Shown piece by piece: positions 1-6,992 of a DNA stretch of 64,000 bases. The notes under the pieces were generated by a model. It searched no databases. It was not told the DNA's origin and saw only the letters and a list, made by a program, of their open reading frames with translations. The stretch is from contig CAWADH010000003.1 in NCBI GenBank assembly GCA_963780795.1, positions 387,389 to 451,388 of the forward strand, in the 5' to 3' direction. The position numbers and the translations under genes were made by a program. This DNA is from DATJGR01 sp963780795 (lineage in GTDB: Bacteria > Pseudomonadota > Gammaproteobacteria > Pseudomonadales > Azotimanducaceae). The first letter of the stretch is position 1. Each line of letters opens with the position of its first letter.

Positions 1-216
1 ATTAAGGCTCACTCAATCGAAAGGCACGCGGCAAGATTGTGACGGTCATCGGGCGTGCACCAGCGGCATCCTCCTACAAACCCTCCGAATCTCCGCCGAT
101 GCCGCAAGCACTGGCGGAAGCGCCGCCGTCGCAGCCCGGTCCGACCGATGCGCTCGGTCGTTTCCGTTGTGGGATATAGCGGCTGGAGTACCCGGGGCTA
201 CCCCGGTTGCCGTGGC
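1..216. other. Left-edge sequence without a supported gene
   Basis: No complete gene is visible here. One plus-strand frame is open from base 6 to a stop at 177-179 and reads like the basic, Pro-rich tail of a protein (it contains KARGKIV, seen at the end of some zinc-type dehydrogenases). It starts directly after an in-frame stop at 3-5, so at best it is a short remnant. Confidence 0.3.
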
Positions 217-957
217 TCAGACCGCTCGCACTTCGGCGAGCCGCTTCACCGAGTGCTCGTCGTCCCAGCAGACGGCGGCTTCCCATGCGGCCCACGCTTG
301 CGCGGCGATGTCGTGCGCGGCGTCGTCGAGACCGGCGGCGTTATAGGGCAGCACCAGGTCGAGGTCGGGGACATCGACGTGTGACTCGTCCCAGTCGATC
401 AGCGCGACACGATCCGCGGTCATGCGGATGTTGCGCGGGTTGGGATCGCCGTGGACAACGCATGTCTGACGTCCGGTGAGCCGCGCCCACGCCGCCCGGC
501 ATCGGACAACACCCTCTGCCGGCATCGCACCGAGATCGACCTTCGTCCCGGTCTCGGCGCGCAGCAGATCAGTCGACGATCGCCAGCCCGGGCGCTGTGA
601 CCAGCGCAGCGTCAACCGATGCAGCTGACGGAGCGTGTCGGCCACGCGACGCCAGTCGGCCTCCGTCTCGGGTGGTCCGCCCTCCATGTAGGTCATCACC
701 ACCAGACCGTCGGCGAACAGCCGACCGTCCGTCGTCGGGATCGGCACCGGCACGGTCAGACCTCCGCGATCGAGGTGCTGGAGCAGCTCGGTCTCCCACG
801 CGAGATCGGCGTCGCTCCTGGAACCGAGACGACCGACCGCGAGGTGTCCGTTGACCCGCACGCTCCACACGTCGTTGGCGACTCCACCGGCGAGCGGTTC
901 GATGCGAACGACGCCCTCACCCCATTGTTCGAGTGCTTCCCATCCCACAGGCCACAT
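217..957 (-). CDS. Aminoglycoside phosphotransferase (APH)-family kinase
   Basis: This 246-residue protein has the APH/choline-kinase fold pattern. The N-terminal lobe contains GGVANDVW (about residues 24-31). The catalytic loop is VVHGDPNPRNI, with His169, Asp171 and Asn176. The metal-binding motif ALIDWDE has Asp188. The family transfers a phosphate from ATP to a hydroxyl of a small molecule; the substrate cannot be read from sequence and this need not be a resistance enzyme. The length is short for the family, whose members are usually 260-330 residues. It stands alone, divergent from the HAD phosphatase gene that follows. Confidence 0.85.
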   Translation of the reverse strand: MWPVGWEALEQWGEGVVRIEPLAGGVANDVWSVRVNGHLAVGRLGSRSDADLAWETELLQHLDRGGLTVPVPIPTTDGRLFADGLVVMTYMEGGPPETEADWRRVADTLRQLHRLTLRWSQRPGWRSSTDLLRAETGTKVDLGAMPAEGVVRCRAAWARLTGRQTCVVHGDPNPRNIRMTADRVALIDWDESHVDVPDLDLVLPYNAAGLDDAAHDIAAQAWAAWEAAVCWDDEHSVKRLAEVRAV

Positions 958-1093
958 TCCTCATGGAGTCCAAAGATGGGGAACATAAACCATCTCCATG
1001 ACGTGCACAGGTGTCTGCTTCGACTCGCTTCCTGCCGTTGATCGGCGCGCAGCGCCTGTTAGGGTTGCGGTTCCGGATCCGGAAACGCAGCGC

Positions 1094-1693
1094 ATGAATG
1101 TTGTTTTCGACGTTGGCAATGTCCTCGTCCGCTGGTCGCCGCACGAGATCATGCGCCGTGCGCTCGCGGATCAATCCGCCACGGACGTGTGGGCCGAACG
1201 GTTCTTCGGTCATGAGCTCTGGCGGCAATTGAATCGCGGTCACTTCACCGAAGCGGAGGCGAAGCGTCGCTACCTGAGCAACCTTCCGCTTACGCCCGCC
1301 CAGATCGACGCCGTGTTTCATCACGTCAAGGATTCGCAGGACGCGGTTCCGGGGGCGCACGAGCTGTTACGACGTCTGCACGCGGCGAACTATCCGCTGT
1401 TCGCGCTCACCGACAACGTGCGTGAAATCGTCGCGTACCTGCGCACGCGCTACGACTTCTGGTCGTACCTGCGTGGCGCCGTGGTGTCGGCCGAGATCGG
1501 GTATCTGAAGCCCGAACCGGAGATCTTCCGCGCGCTGCTGGATACCCACGCGCTCGATCCGCGCGCAACCGTGTTCATCGACGACGTGCCGCGCAACGTC
1601 GAAGGCGCCCGTGCCGTGGGGATGCATGCGATCCAGTTCCACGACGCCGTGCAGTGCGAACGAGCGTTGCGCGATCTGGCGCTCGTGTTCTGA
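1094..1693 (+). CDS. HAD-superfamily (subclass IA) phosphatase, YihX-like
   Basis: This 199-residue protein is a haloacid dehalogenase-like hydrolase. Motif I is FDVGNVLV at the very N terminus, the Lys motif is YLKPEPEIF, and motif IV is VFIDDVPRNVEGA. FDxGNV resembles the sugar-phosphate phosphatase YihX group. It is probably cytoplasmic. I start at the ATG at 1094, which places motif I at residue 4 as in homologues; the open frame extends upstream to 998 but that stretch looks non-coding. The substrate is unknown. Confidence 0.88.
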   Translation: MNVVFDVGNVLVRWSPHEIMRRALADQSATDVWAERFFGHELWRQLNRGHFTEAEAKRRYLSNLPLTPAQIDAVFHHVKDSQDAVPGAHELLRRLHAANYPLFALTDNVREIVAYLRTRYDFWSYLRGAVVSAEIGYLKPEPEIFRALLDTHALDPRATVFIDDVPRNVEGARAVGMHAIQFHDAVQCERALRDLALVF

Positions 1694-1788
1694 GGCTCTG
1701 AGGTGAATTCTGTGTGCCCTTTACTTATCGACAAGCATCGACACACTGGCGCACCCTCCGTCGCTCAGTATGAAACTCAGAGCCACAC

Positions 1789-1986
1789 ATGGACGAAGAC
1801 ATGGACCGCCTCAACGATCGGCTGATCGCCACTGCGATTGGCCGGCTGAACACGAGGCAACGAGCGATTGTCGGTGGCGTGATTGCGACCGTGCAGGCGA
1901 TCGACAGTGACACCGCTGCAGTGAAATGGCTGGAGGCGAGTCGGGATCGGATACGCAACGAACTCAGAGACGCGCGCGATCGATAG
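1789..1986 (+). CDS. Small hypothetical protein, helical
   Basis: This 65-residue product is not recognised. It is predicted to be largely helical, with alternating charged and hydrophobic residues throughout, and has no signal peptide or membrane segment. It begins with an ATG; no strong ribosome binding site is visible. The composition (VGGVIATVQAIDSD in the middle, many Arg and Asp at the end) is compatible with a real small cytoplasmic protein, but there is no independent support. Confidence 0.5.
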   Translation: MDEDMDRLNDRLIATAIGRLNTRQRAIVGGVIATVQAIDSDTAAVKWLEASRDRIRNELRDARDR

Positions 1987-2432
1987 CTCCAGTCGTGAGC
2001 CACTCCCGAAGACCGTTGCCGATGTACCTGACCCCGGCCTCGTCTGTCGGACCTGCCGTGAACCACCCGCCTGAGGGTACGATCTACCCCGCGACCACTC
2101 TGGCGCTACCCTGCTTCGTGCACGCACACGAGTATCAGCCATGTTGATCAGACCAACGACTCTGCTTTTGTTCGCATTGCTCTCGGCGCCGGCAATGGCC
2201 GGATAAACACCATACGGGGCTCACGCGCCAACCTTGATGTACTGGTGGTGTGAGGGGAACTCGACCTCCTAACTGTGAAAGCTCGCTGTGCTTCGTAGTG
2301 CAGGTAATTGAACAGTTCACGTCCAGCGCCTCACTCGCCGCGTTTCAGCGCGGGCGTCTGAGTGGAATTACCAATCGCCCCGCTTAGTCATTGCCGGTAG
2401 CGTTCTGCGACAGCAAAACCGTACGGTCAGCG
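1987..2432. other. Intergenic stretch, nothing recognised
   Basis: About 450 bases without a supportable gene. Short open frames exist on both strands but none has a recognisable motif or a credible ribosome binding site. Confidence 0.5.
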
Positions 2433-2570
2433 ATGACGCGTGATGACAAGAACGGCGAGGAGACTGCGCATCGCCGGGCTATCCGGCGAGTCGGCGTGTT
2501 GATCACTGGGTTGATCGTTGCCTGCGTCATCGCGGCGGTCGCATTGGTTGTCGTAGTGGCCAGAGGCTGA
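2433..2570 (+). CDS. Small single-pass membrane protein, 45 residues
   Basis: An ATG-to-TGA frame encodes a charged N-terminal stretch (TRDDKNGEE, then HRRAIRR) followed by one continuous hydrophobic helix from about residue 20 to 42, ending in Ala-Arg-Gly. The positive-inside layout (Arg-rich before the helix) predicts a membrane anchor with the N terminus in the cytoplasm. I do not recognise a family. No strong ribosome binding site precedes it, so it may be chance; the clean transmembrane pattern is the main support. Confidence 0.45.
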   Translation: MTRDDKNGEETAHRRAIRRVGVLITGLIVACVIAAVALVVVVARG

Positions 2571-2978
2571 TCACGTCTGAAACACGATGCGGGAGCGCTA
2601 CGACATGCAGAAGTCGTTGTCGATTGCCGCATTGGCCCAGCGTATCCCGGCTTCCCTTGCTTCATAGGCATCCGAACGAGCGATATCGAACGCACGCGCG
2701 ACTTCCTGCGTTCGCAACACCATCGGGAGGACGCGGACGGTACCGATACGATCGTGTTGGGCGCGGAACGGGCATTCGGCATGCGTCTCGGATTCACACG
2801 TCGCGACCTCCCGAACGATCCGAGGTCGTGGAGTACTCGTCTCACGACAGGAGTGGGCGAGCCGGATGTCAGGCAATCGTTCCCCTCAATGGCGTCGTTA
2901 CTACGCACGCCACACACGCATCTCCAAAAGCGATCCGTGACATGCGATCATTCACCCAACCGTATTGAGATCATTTTC
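2571..2978. other. Intergenic stretch upstream of the serine hydrolase
   Basis: About 400 bases with no convincing gene. The hydrolase frame stays open back to 2754, but that part does not resemble the family's N terminus. A minus-strand frame (2598-2876) ends in a stretch with a helix-turn-helix-like look (RTQEVARAFDIARSDAY) but is too weak to call. Confidence 0.4.
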
Positions 2979-4157
2979 ATGACCGTCCATGGCACCACTG
3001 CAAAGCACTTCGCACCCGTCCGTGAGGCATTTGCGATCGCCCAGGCGAACGATCCGGGCGGCGCACAACTCTGCATTTATCGCCACGGCGAAGTCGTCGT
3101 CGATCTTTGGACGGGGCACGACATCGCGAATGATCGCCCTTACGCGGAAGATACGCTGACGGTCCTGATGTCCTGCACCAAGGGCGCGGTCGCAATCTGC
3201 GCCGGCATGCTGGCGGAACGAGGACTGCTCGACGTCGAAGCGCCCGTCGCCAGATACTGGCCGGAATTCGCGGCCAACGGCAAAGCGCACTTGACTGTCG
3301 CTCACTGCCTCAGTCATACGGCAGGTCTGCCGACGTTTCCGATCGCATCGGGTATCACGGCGCGAGATTTCGTCGATTGGGACAAGTGCATTCGCGCGCT
3401 GGCAGAAGCGAGACCGCTGTGGGCACCCGGCGCATATGCTTCCTACCACGCCGTGACTTACGGATTCCTCGTCGGCGAAGTGATCCGCCGCATTTCCGGA
3501 AAGAGTTTCGGCACTTTCTTCGCAGACGAGGTCGCCAGGCCGCTGGGTCTGGAATTCTGGATTGGATTGCCCGACGAGCAGCAGAGCCGCGTCGCACCAC
3601 ACATTCCTCAACGAGGCGCCGACTTTCGCACGCTGATGGTCGGCGCGGGCGTGAATGTAAACGATCCGATCATGATCGAGATTCTTGCCGGCTTCGACGC
3701 CATCGGGGAGGCGATTGATTTCTTCAATACGCCAGTCGGACGCGCCGCCGAACTGCCCGCCGGCAACGGTGTTGCAAACGCCCGCTCGCTCGCCCGAATG
3801 TATGCCGCCTGCATCGGTGAGATTGACGGTGTGCGGCTGCTGAACAAGGACACGCTGGCGCGCGCAATGCAGCCGCGCACCAAGGAACTCCCCTCACTTC
3901 CGCCGCTCGCGCATTTGCCGCGCCCGCCCGGCGAAGGTTTCGGTCTCGGCTTCGCGCTGGGCAGTCCCGTCACTCAGATGCTCGGCCCCGGATCGTTCGG
4001 CCACGACGGCGCAGGTGGAAGACTCGGCTTCGCGCATCCGCAGAGTGGAGTCGCCGCAGGCTTCGCGTGCAACAGCATGCTGTGGGACAACTTCACGCCC
4101 GATCCGCGCTGGTCGTGGGTGACTCCATTGCGGGAAATCGTGGCCAACCGCACATGA
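2979..4157 (+). CDS. Beta-lactamase-family serine hydrolase (class C / EstB-like)
   Basis: This 392-residue protein belongs to the beta-lactamase/penicillin-binding-protein-like esterase group (COG1680). The catalytic SxxK is SCTK at residues 65-68, the second motif is the Tyr in SYHAV (Tyr156), and the third is GHDGAGG near 341-347, replacing the KTG of true beta-lactamases. There is no signal peptide, so it is probably a cytoplasmic esterase or lactonase rather than a resistance enzyme. The start at 2979 (MTVHG) is chosen because the upstream open extension lacks family similarity. It appears monocistronic. Confidence 0.88.
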   Translation: MTVHGTTAKHFAPVREAFAIAQANDPGGAQLCIYRHGEVVVDLWTGHDIANDRPYAEDTLTVLMSCTKGAVAICAGMLAERGLLDVEAPVARYWPEFAANGKAHLTVAHCLSHTAGLPTFPIASGITARDFVDWDKCIRALAEARPLWAPGAYASYHAVTYGFLVGEVIRRISGKSFGTFFADEVARPLGLEFWIGLPDEQQSRVAPHIPQRGADFRTLMVGAGVNVNDPIMIEILAGFDAIGEAIDFFNTPVGRAAELPAGNGVANARSLARMYAACIGEIDGVRLLNKDTLARAMQPRTKELPSLPPLAHLPRPPGEGFGLGFALGSPVTQMLGPGSFGHDGAGGRLGFAHPQSGVAAGFACNSMLWDNFTPDPRWSWVTPLREIVANRT

Positions 4158-4247
4158 TCGCGATCGATGAGTCTCGCACCTCAATAGCGTCGTTGGCCGG
4201 GTTCTTTTTTCAGTGCCTCTGATTCAAAGACAGGAGAGAGAACGCTC

Positions 4248-4622
4248 ATGGCCAAGAGACGCACCGTAGAACTCAGGCTCGTCGTGGGTACCAATCAATT
4301 GAAGTACAGGGGAAGTGAAGCATTTCTGCAGTCCGTAGTGCCACGACTGCTGGATCGGATCGACTCGCTGCGGATTTCGAACCTCGGTGCAGCGGCCGCC
4401 ACTTTGCAGGAGCTTGTCACCGATTCTCGCAATGCCATGGAGGAATTGGATGCGACAACGACGACGCTCGAGGATCAGGTTGGTGAGATGGACGAGGCGA
4501 CGCAACTGATGGAGCGATTGCAGAAATATCTGGATGCCTACACGAAATCGTTCGCGGTTCTGTCCAACATCCTGAAGCGGATCAGCGTGACTGCCGATTC
4601 GATTGCGCAGAACCTGAAGTAA
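4248..4622 (+). CDS. Hypothetical coiled-coil protein
   Basis: This 124-residue product is not assigned to a family. A basic N-terminal stretch (MAKRRTVELRLVVG) is followed by a long helical region from about residue 25 to the end, with heptad-like hydrophobic spacing (LDATTTTLEDQVGEMDEATQ), suggesting a coiled coil. A good ribosome binding site (AGGAGAG) lies upstream of the ATG. There is no membrane segment. It lies just upstream of the EthD gene, which could be co-transcribed (77-base gap). Confidence 0.7.
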   Translation: MAKRRTVELRLVVGTNQLKYRGSEAFLQSVVPRLLDRIDSLRISNLGAAAATLQELVTDSRNAMEELDATTTTLEDQVGEMDEATQLMERLQKYLDAYTKSFAVLSNILKRISVTADSIAQNLK

Positions 4623-4699
4623 GGAACGCATGTAACAGGGACGTCCGCCCCGTACGGGAATCGTCCGATGAAAGTCACTAGACCGCAGGGAGAAATCGC

Positions 4700-5461
4700 A
4701 TGATCAAGCTCGTCTATGTCATCACCCGGCGCGCCGACTATTCCAGTGAGGCGTTCTACGACTACTGGTTGAACCGGCACGGCCCGCTCGTTGCGGAACA
4801 AGCCGCGGCATTGCACTTGCGCAAGTATGTGCAGAGTCACACGGTCGACAATCCCGGTAACGAGGCGATGCGCAGTGTGCGCGGCATGCTCCCGCCGGTC
4901 GACGGCATCACGGAGGTCTGGTGGGACTCGCTTGCCGACATGCAGACCGCGTATGCCACGCCGGAGGGCGCCGCCTCGGGACGCATCCTCTCCGAGGACG
5001 AAGCGAAGTTCATCGATTTCACCAAATCGCAGGTGTTCCTCACCGAGGAACATCTCATTTTCGATCGCACCGGCGGCAACGGGCCTCCACAAGACGCGCT
5101 GAAGGTGACGTACCTTCTGACGAAACGGAATGACCTGACCCAGAAGGCCTGCCATCGCACCTGGCTTGCCGATCATGGTCCACTGGTGAAGAGCTTCGCT
5201 GGCATCCTGGGTATGGCGAAATACATTCAGAGTCACACCATCGCACCCGAGTGGAATGCGCGCGTTGTGGCGGCTGGCTTCGCGCCGCCGCTCGACGGCA
5301 TCACCGAAGTGTGGACCGGCGGCGCGCAGGATCCAGTCGCCGACGACACCAGCGCCAAGGCAGCGATGGCGCTGGTCGAGGATGAGCGCAGGTTCGTCGA
5401 GATGGGCGCCTCGCGTTGTTTCCTGACGAAGGAACACACGATCTTCGATCACACTCGGTAA
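4700..5461 (+). CDS. Tandem EthD-domain protein
   Basis: This 253-residue protein consists of two EthD-like ferredoxin-fold domains, residues about 1-120 and 130-253. Each repeat carries the same pattern: KLVYVITRR / KVTYLLTKR, then WLNRHGPLV / WLADHGPLV, then KYVQSHT / KYIQSHT, then DGITEVW in both. EthD domains form dimeric alpha-beta barrels; some act in ether degradation or as polyketide-type cyclases or monooxygenases. Internal duplication probably builds the barrel within one chain. A GGGAG ribosome binding site precedes the ATG. The substrate is unknown. Confidence 0.85.
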   Translation: MIKLVYVITRRADYSSEAFYDYWLNRHGPLVAEQAAALHLRKYVQSHTVDNPGNEAMRSVRGMLPPVDGITEVWWDSLADMQTAYATPEGAASGRILSEDEAKFIDFTKSQVFLTEEHLIFDRTGGNGPPQDALKVTYLLTKRNDLTQKACHRTWLADHGPLVKSFAGILGMAKYIQSHTIAPEWNARVVAAGFAPPLDGITEVWTGGAQDPVADDTSAKAAMALVEDERRFVEMGASRCFLTKEHTIFDHTR

Positions 5462-5707
5462 GAAAACGAAAGTGTCGGCGCGTGCCGCCCACCGCAAGGA
5501 TCGGCGCCGACCGATCGAGACGGGCGGTGCGGCGAGCGCGGACGACTTCGGTCGTTGGGATTGTTCGTCAATGGCGGCGTCAACTTCGACGAGAGAAACC
5601 AGATGCAGAATCACGCCTTCGGCCGCGTTCTAACGTAGGTCATTGACGACGTATGGGATTCAGCGTCGAATGCGCATCGAATCAAGAACGCGTCGCGGAG
5701 GTGACCC

Positions 5708-6304
5708 CTGTTTACGAGTGAAGACAAGGAACCGCGCGTCGCTCGTGCCGTTGAGCAACTGCAATCGCTGTTGATTGAAAGCGAGACCCTTCAGGCCGTG
5801 GCTATCCAACGCCGCCTATTTGCGCTCGCGCATAGGCGCACGCTGGTGGCGGCTACCTCGGGTCGCTTCATCGCGATACGACGAGGGTTCTTCAAGGACT
5901 TCTACCCGGAAGATGTGCGATGGCAAGATTTCAAGGACGCACGCCTTCAAGTTGGAATCTTCGGGGCGGACCTGACCATTTCCGCTCTGGATAGTCCGGA
6001 TCTCGCCGTTGCGGGTAGATCACAAGTTTTGAAGTTCAAAGGACTACGCAAGGAAGAAGCCCAGCAGGTCTATCGCCTGTGCCAAGCAAACGAGCAGGCG
6101 TGGAGGGAGAAACGCCGGTTGCGCGAATTGGAAGAACTGCGAGCGAAATCGGGAGGGATTCAATTGGGTAACGCTGGCATTTCCACGGACACCGCTTCGG
6201 ACCCTGCGACGAGGCTTCAGCAAGCCAAGGAAATGTTCGATAAGGGACTCATTAAAGATTCTGAGTACGAGACGCTCAAGGCGAGGATCATCGGTAGCGT
6301 CTGA
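5708..6304 (+). CDS. PH-like plus SHOCT domain protein
   Basis: The N-terminal half resembles bacterial PH-like domains (LAHRRTLVAATSGRFIAIRR, then a WQDFKDARLQVGIFGADLT block). A charged helical linker follows (WREKRRLRELEELRAK), and a C-terminal SHOCT motif (ATRLQQAKEMFDKGLIKDSE) ends the protein. SHOCT helices often mediate oligomerisation. The start is unusual: the frame is open from a CTG at 5708, which sits 6 bases after a perfect GGAGG (GGAGGTGA at 5697-5704), while the first canonical codon is a TTG at 5771 without a ribosome binding site. I prefer the CTG start, giving about 198 residues. Confidence 0.72.
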   Translation: MFTSEDKEPRVARAVEQLQSLLIESETLQAVAIQRRLFALAHRRTLVAATSGRFIAIRRGFFKDFYPEDVRWQDFKDARLQVGIFGADLTISALDSPDLAVAGRSQVLKFKGLRKEEAQQVYRLCQANEQAWREKRRLRELEELRAKSGGIQLGNAGISTDTASDPATRLQQAKEMFDKGLIKDSEYETLKARIIGSV

Positions 6305-6402
6305 TGATTCTGCAAACGATGTCGCTGGGGCGCGGTTTGGCATACACCGCTCTCAACGAGCACGCTAAGGCGCAACCGGTGTGACTGAGCGCAGGCTGGC
6401 GC

Positions 6403-6455
6403 GTTGCGCTACAGCGTGCTACAGCGTTCACAAAATTGGGTCCGTTATGGGTCCG
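6403..6455 (+). repeat. Partial copy (right half) of the dispersed 137-bp repeat
   Basis: This segment contains the tract CTACAGCG-TTCACAAAATTGGGTCCG followed by a second GGGTCCG, matching the right ends of the repeats at 55.7 and 62.0 kb. The left, tRNA-like part is absent here. The paired TTGGGTCCG direct repeats resemble integrase arm-type sites, but that role is inferred. Confidence 0.65.
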
Positions 6456-6593
6456 GTCGCACAGCGCAGGGCTAGTCGCGAGCACATGGCCCTCCCCCAA
6501 GAGGACGAGTGGACCGTTCGACACGATCTGGCCTTCGCGGTAGTTTCCCTTTCGAGAGTGGACGACCTTGTTCGGCGAAGCGGAGACGCAAGT

Positions 6594-6992
6594 ATGGCGC
6601 GCGACAATTTCCATGGCTGGATGTGGTCCGAAGCGGTGGCGGTGCTGACGCGAGCCGAGCATCTGCATCAACAGTTTTTTCGTCCTGCCACGCACGACGT
6701 TGCCTGGGAACCGCCTGTCGACGTGCTCGAACTCGACGACATGGTGTTGATCATCGTCGCATTGCCTGGAATCGATGCCGATCAGGTTGAAACGGTCATC
6801 GAGGACAGTGCGCTGCGCGTCTCCGGTCGGCGCGAGCACCCGCCCGAACTGCGTACCGCGGTCATTCATCGATTGGAACTTCCGCAGGGCCGCTTCGAAC
6901 GCCGGGTGCCGCTCCCGCCCGGACGGTATGCCGCGGTCCGTCGTAGCGCGGCGAACGGTTGCCTGCTCGTCAGCCTTCACAAGACCGCATGA
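6594..6992 (+). CDS. Hsp20/alpha-crystallin family small heat-shock protein
   Basis: This 132-residue protein carries an alpha-crystallin domain: PVDVLELDDMVLIIVALPGI (about residues 46-65), the SALRVSGRRE strand, LELPQGRFERRVPLPPG, and a C-terminal region that lacks a clear IxI motif. Small heat-shock proteins bind unfolding proteins without ATP. I start at the ATG at 6594, which has GGAG 8 bases upstream; the frame is open back to 6381 but that part overlaps a dispersed repeat. The stop overlaps the lon start (ATGA), so the chaperone and the protease are translationally coupled. Confidence 0.85.
   Translation: MARDNFHGWMWSEAVAVLTRAEHLHQQFFRPATHDVAWEPPVDVLELDDMVLIIVALPGIDADQVETVIEDSALRVSGRREHPPELRTAVIHRLELPQGRFERRVPLPPGRYAAVRRSAANGCLLVSLHKTA

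Noticed and set aside
2598..2876. A 92-codon minus-strand frame with a helix-turn-helix-like end
   Set aside because: Only the last 35 residues look protein-like; there is no start signal and the N-terminal half is non-coding in appearance.
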